A stretch of DNA of 64,000 bases from Spinellus fusiger. Lineage: Eukaryota; Mucoromycota; Mucoromycetes; Mucorales; Phycomycetaceae. Of the stretch, positions 59,419 to 64,000 are shown in pieces. The stretch covers positions 124,001 through 188,000 of the forward strand of contig JALLLS010000034.1 in assembly GCA_025094145.1 (NCBI GenBank). The letters are read 5' to 3'. The position numbers were made by a program, and so were the translations under genes. Each line of letters opens with the position of its first letter. Position 1 is the stretch's first letter. The notes under the pieces are model-generated. The model ran no database searches, had not been told where the DNA came from, and was given only the letters and a program-made list of their open reading frames with translations.

Positions 59419-60611
59419 CACACCAGGAGATCTTTGGGATATAAAAGGAAATAGTCGAACTACAATTGTTTAAGAAATGACAAATCGATTTGAGACGGAG
59501 CAAAAATAAATTATGTATTCATGTTAGTTTTTAAATAGACTATGTAGATTTACCTGTAAATATCTAAATCCTGGAGGAAACCACCTTTGATATGGCAATA
59601 CAGTAAAATATGAATACAAATAAGAATATCTATTCTTTTCTAAAGAATGGAACTGGTCTGTGGCGACCATTTAAGACCTCTTCTGTGATTGTATAGATAT
59701 TCTTTAATGCATTCACATTTCTGTTCCAAACAATTCCACAACTTTGGCAAGCGTGGATACTGTTGAAATTTATTAATACCTCTATGAGGCTATTTGTAAT
59801 ATAAGTGTGGCAGATCTTGAGAACAAAAATAAGAGTAACTGTTAGAAGAGCTTTTTATATTGGGTGAGACGTCAATCATGTTTATTCTCGATGTTCGAAA
59901 CTTATCGACATCAACTACAAGATCTCCACCCTTTTGTCTCTTTTTTTCAATGATTGATATAAAACTCTCGTCAAATCAACACGATGACCTTTGAACTTGG
60001 CAGCATCTTTTCCTTCATTCCTGTGCCATAAACAACGACTGGTAGTTTGGTAGGATCATACTCTAATCTTTCTAGGTGCCAATGCCCCTCCTCACTAATA
60101 AAACAGTAAAAATAATTAGTTCGAGATGTATTAATGTACTCTCTATGTGTGTGTCGTATTACCCTTGCACTGGCACCTTCTTCTTGCCTTTGTCTTTGTA
60201 ACGGGTTCACTGGGTTTATTAAAATAAAAGAATATACAATAGAAACTGACTAACATGTCAGACATAATAAACATATACTCACCAGATCACAACTGTTGGT
60301 TTATATGCCAAACAAAGGCAAACAAAATAAAAAAGGCAAAAGTCACGAAGAACAACAGACAGTGTAGTTGTCTACATCTTTAATAAAATAGACTTTAATC
60401 CAAACCGCTTCCTAGAGTATAAACAAAATAGGCTTTAAGGACTTGGACAGCTGACTGTTTCTTGTTCTCGACTTGTTTTCTTTCTGTATTCCCATAGGGT
60501 GCCATTATTATTACAACCATTAGTTTGCCTTCTGTCAGCCCACACCCTTCTCTTTTCTGTCAATCTCCGTATGAGTAACCAGCCTTAAGATGTCCTGTGT
60601 GTCTTTTGTCT
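59419..60611 (-). mobile_element. TIR element with Fanzor remnant (left end only)
   Basis: The left end CACACCAGGAGATCTTTGGG follows TA (59417-59418). About 220 bp inside it a minus-strand Fanzor-type frame ends. No matching right end for this element alone was found; the next clean right terminus, at 61441, also closes the adjoining element at 60612. It is therefore either truncated by that element or the two form one composite of 2.0 kb. Confidence 0.6.
59640..60230 (-). pseudogene. Decayed Fanzor (eukaryotic TnpB/OMEGA-type nuclease), C-terminal half
   Basis: On the minus strand three frames in succession give the order of Fanzor C-termini: LPVVVYGTGMKEK (about 60020), then KDAAKFKGHRVDLTRVLYQS, GGDLVVDVDKFRTSRI (about 59890-59930), and near 59650-59755 CQSCGIVWNRNVNALKNI followed by GRHRPVPF. 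In intact relatives these are the RuvC strand, the TS(K/R) helix, the zinc-ribbon CxxC and the RuvC-III motif W-x-R-D-V-N-A. Here the aspartate is Asn (AAT), the first zinc knuckle after FRTSRI lacks its cysteines, and at least two frameshifts occur. The N-terminal half is missing. Confidence 0.7.
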
Positions 60612-61441
60612 CATAGCAACAGAATACTTTTGGGATATAAGGAAATACATGAACAATGAAATTATGTTATTTGTTTTGTTGGCTAATGTGTTTGAAAAGA
60701 ACCTTTTCACTGTCTGTCTGTTTTAGCATTGACTATGGACTGTGTAATTAAACACTATAAAGTTGGATAAAAGGAAGAAGTAAGCCTGACATTAAAACTC
60801 AATCACTCCATTTAATGTTTAACATGTGCTGTCCTTAAGCCCACAGTATAACAATCAAGTACTTGTCAATATGAGCATAACTGAGCAAGGTAATGTGCCA
60901 TTATTAACAAAGAGAAACAATAGAGAGAATTGATAGACACTACCAAAGACAATTCTAGTGATAAAAAGGTAAGCAGTGCCTTCATCTGAGCTTGAGCTCA
61001 ATTTATTCCACAGAACACTCAATGTATTGCTATTAGGCAAGTAAAGACTCTTCTCAAGTCAGTCTCAGGTGGTCTTCTTCCTTCTATACTGTCTAAGGTG
61101 TCTAGGGTGTCTAGGGTATACTCCTGAGCATATTTATCTATCTCCTAAGAACAAAGAATTGGGTTTTTAGGGTATAGATTCTATTGCTATGAGGGAACAC
61201 ACTTAGGCAGTATCTATAGTCATATAGTATTAGCTATACTATTACAATAAACAATTTTATTCATAAACAATATATTCTATTGATAATACAATTTGATATT
61301 GAGGTATACTACAAAAGGAAACAATTATTTGGACATCAGCAAACCTTTACTTTTAAACACAGTTACATAAAAGGCAAGAATATTTAGACGTAAAAGGAAG
61401 GAGATATCCCCGCCTAAAAGCCAGAAAAATCTCCTGGTGTG
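60612..61441. mobile_element. TIR element of the CACACC family (0.83 kb, non-autonomous)
   Basis: It matches the elements at 20976 and 30019 from CTTTTGGGATATAAGGAAAT on the left to AAATCTCCTGGTGTG on the right, followed by TA at 61442-61443. The outermost bases of the left end are lost. It has no coding capacity. Confidence 0.7.
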
Positions 61442-61871
61442 TAGGCAATGGTTGTACTGCTTCAAACTCAATTCTTCCCTTCAAAAGAGCCAAAAGTCAA
61501 TCCTTCTCTAATTCATCCCATGGTATTCATATGAGCAGCGTGGGAATATTTAGTAACACAGGGCCCACCCACCCGCAATGAGACCAATCACAGGAAAGTA
61601 TAAATGACTCATCTGATTGGATGGAGTGGGAATAGATGTCTACTGTTCTTATGCTTAACTTCTCTTGTGCATAGTGAAGAGGTAGTAATCCAGCCAATCA
61701 CACTACAGATTCGAGGCACCTTTTGCCTCTATCTCTATCTGTCTATTGTTCAGAGTGACTCTATAATTCAACAGTCCCATCCATGCACTGTTCTACTGTA
61801 ATAAGAAATATAGGATCGAGATAGATCATGTGACATCAATACCAATAGGGACAGGAAACTTGTTCCATCTC
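61442..61871. promoter_or_regulatory. Upstream region of the fucosyltransferase-like gene
   Basis: Gene-free 430 bp between the TIR element and the coding start. An upstream ATG at 61828 is followed at once by a stop. A first exon here cannot be excluded. Confidence 0.4.
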
Positions 61872-63413
61872 ATGTCCTTCTCCTGCTGGCGTACTTTAAG
61901 TAGGATCTTCCTCATGTTAGGCACACGAGTCAAACAGTCAGCAACACTGCTAAAGACCCGTCTCTACAAAAGAAAGACGCTACTCACTACTGCACTGGTC
62001 CTGCTTCTGTTGACACTGTGGCTCATCACCAAACCACAGTCTTCTCTTCTTACCCTACAGTCACAGCAGCACGAACGCTACCTTGCGTATCTCCCTCACT
62101 CTGGTCTCTCCAACCAACGCATTGAACTTGCCAATGCCCTTGTTCTTGCTGCTCTGTTAAACCGTACGCTTATTGTTCCTCCTGCTCTGTTGGGGAATGT
62201 CGTAGGGTGGATGTCAAGAAAGGACTTGGCAGACCACCTCAGCTGGCTCACCACACCCAAGGACTTTCAAAGTATCTGCCAGCCACCCACACCAGGGCTA
62301 TGGCGTAGTTATGTAAGAAGAAGCCGCTGTGAAGAATACACTCATTTTGGTGCCATGGCATGGACAGACCTCCATGACTTTACATCTCTTGCTCCTCATG
62401 TTCGTATCCAACACCATACAATAGTCTCCTTGCCTGCTCTTCAAAGGACACTTGGACTGACAGATAAAGACACATGGGTGCACAGTGACCGACAACTGTA
62501 TGACTGGAGACTGTACCAAGACCCTAAAGAAGCCAAGGCAGTCATGAGCAACGGGTCTAACTATGTGGACTCCTTTACAGGCCGACATTACTACAAAGTC
62601 ATGGATCTTGACCCATGGCAGCAGCGTCCTGAGCGTCTGCTTCAGTTGGGAGGTGTGTTTGGCAGCACACGACTAGTACTTCGTCATCCTGAACATCTTG
62701 CTCTCCAACGCACAATTGCTCTTGCCCTTCATTACCGCAGAGACACACCTCTGGGGACAACTGTACAGGCTATTGTGGATCATTTGGGAGGGGTGGGGAC
62801 ATTTCTTTCTCTTCATTTTCGGACGGGGGATGCACCCTTCCGTAGTCAATTGGGAGGTAATTTAGAGACCATGATTCGTACTATGGCTGCCATGACAGGT
62901 GCACCGGTGATGCTTCCTGCCGACACTGCTCCTAAAGATAAAAACACTGCTACAGACAGATCTTTGTCTTTCTGGAGACTCAGCGCCATCCAGTCCCAAC
63001 CACGCTTCCACCTCACACCGCCCCGGGACCTCACTAGTCTTCCTTGGGCTGACTTTTGTAGTGGAGTGCCTGCAAATAGATCCATCGCAATGGATTCCAT
63101 CAATGCACGGGCCCTTGTCTATATTGCCACTGACTATGAAAATCCACGTGGCAATGAGAGTCGGCTGTTGCCATGGTACGATCATTTCCCATGCACCGTC
63201 ACTCTCCAAGACATTCCTGTGTCTCTTTTGGATGGACTGGATCAAGTGAAGGATGTTGTGGATCCTACCAAATCCCTCCGATCTTTCCTGCTGCCCCTGG
63301 TAGATGCTATGGTGGCCGCTCATGCACGTGAGATTCTGACGACGCCACGGTCAACCTATTCACGCTACATTGCTTCATTGAACCAGGCATGGGTGCCACG
63401 GGATCCCGAGTGA
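61872..63413 (+). CDS. Type II membrane O-fucosyltransferase-like glycosyltransferase
   Basis: ATG 61872 (MSFSCWRTLSRIF) is the first in-frame methionine of an uninterrupted frame of 513 residues. A basic N-terminus is followed by one membrane anchor (TLLTTALVLLLLTLWLI) and a lumenal domain. LAYLPHSGLSNQRIELANAL followed by LLNRTLIVPP is the nucleotide-sugar-binding start seen in GDP-fucose protein O-fucosyltransferase-like proteins. FLSLHFRTGD carries the conserved His-x-Arg-x-Gly-Asp motif, and ALVYIATDYENPRG the C-terminal motif. It would act in the Golgi or ER; the acceptor is unknown. It is intronless, unlike most neighbours. Confidence 0.85.
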   Translation: MSFSCWRTLSRIFLMLGTRVKQSATLLKTRLYKRKTLLTTALVLLLLTLWLITKPQSSLLTLQSQQHERYLAYLPHSGLSNQRIELANALVLAALLNRTLIVPPALLGNVVGWMSRKDLADHLSWLTTPKDFQSICQPPTPGLWRSYVRRSRCEEYTHFGAMAWTDLHDFTSLAPHVRIQHHTIVSLPALQRTLGLTDKDTWVHSDRQLYDWRLYQDPKEAKAVMSNGSNYVDSFTGRHYYKVMDLDPWQQRPERLLQLGGVFGSTRLVLRHPEHLALQRTIALALHYRRDTPLGTTVQAIVDHLGGVGTFLSLHFRTGDAPFRSQLGGNLETMIRTMAAMTGAPVMLPADTAPKDKNTATDRSLSFWRLSAIQSQPRFHLTPPRDLTSLPWADFCSGVPANRSIAMDSINARALVYIATDYENPRGNESRLLPWYDHFPCTVTLQDIPVSLLDGLDQVKDVVDPTKSLRSFLLPLVDAMVAAHAREILTTPRSTYSRYIASLNQAWVPRDPE

Positions 63414-63545
63414 CTTTTATAAGTGATGTTTAGAGGAAGAGGAAGAGGAAGAGGAAGAGGGAGGACTGTTTATTCTCCCCCACTGTTCTTATGAGCATAA
63501 GAGTGTGTAGAGTGTAGAGTAGCCCTAAGAAGTGAAGGGTTGGCC
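63414..63545. repeat. GAAGAG run between convergent genes
   Basis: Purine repeat GGAAGAGGAAGA at about 63433-63461 in the 132-bp gap between the fucosyltransferase-like stop and the ERV14 stop. Confidence 0.8.
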
Positions 63546-64000
63546 TTAGGCTTTGTTAGCCAGTGGATGAGTGGCAGCAATAGCAGCAACCATGCGGTAC
63601 AAGAAATAAAAGAAACACTGCATTATGAGGTTAATAGACTCTTCATCAACAGCCACTTACAAAGACATGGAACACAGCCTTTACAGCATACACTCTTTTG
63701 TAAGCAGACAGAGTGCGGAATATCTCTGTAGGGTCGAATAAGTAATTCTTCTTTAGGATACTAAAAGAGAGAAGTGAGTTAGCAGTCCACAACAGTCCAC
63801 AGCAGTCCACAGCAGACTACATTACCGAGAACAGTGAAAGACAAACAAAGGCAACTGGATCAAAGCAGCAATCCAACTACTGCACACTACAAACAAGAGG
63901 AAAAGAACACACTGTACTGCCATATCTGTCAAGGCATACTAACAACAGCAGAGGATGAGGATGAGTCCACACTATCAGCTTATTCAAAGAAAGAGAACAA
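63546..64000 (-). CDS. ERV14: ERV14/cornichon cargo receptor (5' part beyond the window)
   Basis: Three exons join exactly: 63925-63826 (MAVQCVLFLLFVVCSSWIAA, then LIQLPLFVFHC), 63760-63661 (ILKKNYLFDPTEIFRTLSAY) and 63617-63546 (CFFYFLYRMVAAIAATHPLA, stop). DPTEIFRTL and the final hydrophobic helix with FFYFLYRM are the cornichon signature. The protein is an ER membrane receptor that loads transmembrane cargo into COPII vesicles. The first membrane helix and the acidic loop (DLExDYINP in the family) must lie upstream, past position 64000; 63926-64000 would be intron. Confidence 0.92.

Noticed and set aside
63783..64000. Plus-strand open frame with YCHICQGIL and an acidic tail, resembling a zinc-finger exon
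   Set aside because: It has no start codon and runs antisense to exons of ERV14, whose three exons join exactly in frame and match the cornichon signature.

Overview
The window is eukaryotic and almost certainly fungal. Genes are dense, split by short introns (about 45-100 nt, mostly GT-AG), and separated by AT-rich spacers full of microsatellites. Fungal-type genes (a DASH subunit Duo1, a Zn2Cys6 regulator, an ERT1/PAS-type regulator, a PCL-type cyclin, yeast-like VPS36 with two NZF fingers), a TPX2-like protein and many Tc1/mariner, LINE and Fanzor-like relics together suggest an early-diverging lineage such as Mucoromycota. That lineage assignment is inference. All gene names rest on reading the translations; no database search was possible.

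Layout. 1-19 kb is gene-rich: a CDC16/Cut9-like TPR protein (partial), a SAPS-domain phosphatase regulator, an ATF-type bZIP factor, PHF5A/Rds3 (SF3b), a relic-filled gap (9.0-10.4 kb), an unrecognised fungal protein, DOM34/Pelota, VPS36 (ESCRT-II), a possible tiny gene, and topoisomerase I. 19-24 kb is a repeat block: a decayed Tc1 element abutting a TIR element whose family recurs at 9.7, 30 and 59-61 kb. 24-29 kb holds DUO1 and a long Zn2Cys6 transcription factor. 29-36 kb is a second repeat block: a 320-bp inverted repeat around a TIR element, a LINE reverse-transcriptase relic, and a nearly intact but inactivated DD34E transposase nested among older Tc1 relics. 36-42 kb carries an unrecognised small membrane protein, an Ima1-like inner-nuclear-membrane protein and a TPX2-like protein. 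44-59 kb holds TRAPPC1/Bet5, a secreted M28 aminopeptidase, a Tc1 relic, a family-16 methyltransferase, a small Cys-rich protein, LSM1, an ERT1-like regulator, a PCL cyclin and aspartate aminotransferase. 59.4-61.4 kb is a composite of TIR elements with a decayed Fanzor-type ORF. The end has a type II O-fucosyltransferase-like protein and the 3' part of ERV14/cornichon.

The genes are mostly unlinked housekeeping functions (cell cycle and spindle, mRNA decay and quality control, vesicle traffic, transcription); no biosynthetic cluster is seen. The most interesting material is the mobile fraction: one TA-flanked TIR family (ends CACACCAGGAGAT) occurs several times, once with a helix-turn-helix transposase-like ORF and once directly beside a Fanzor remnant whose RuvC-type aspartate has become asparagine.
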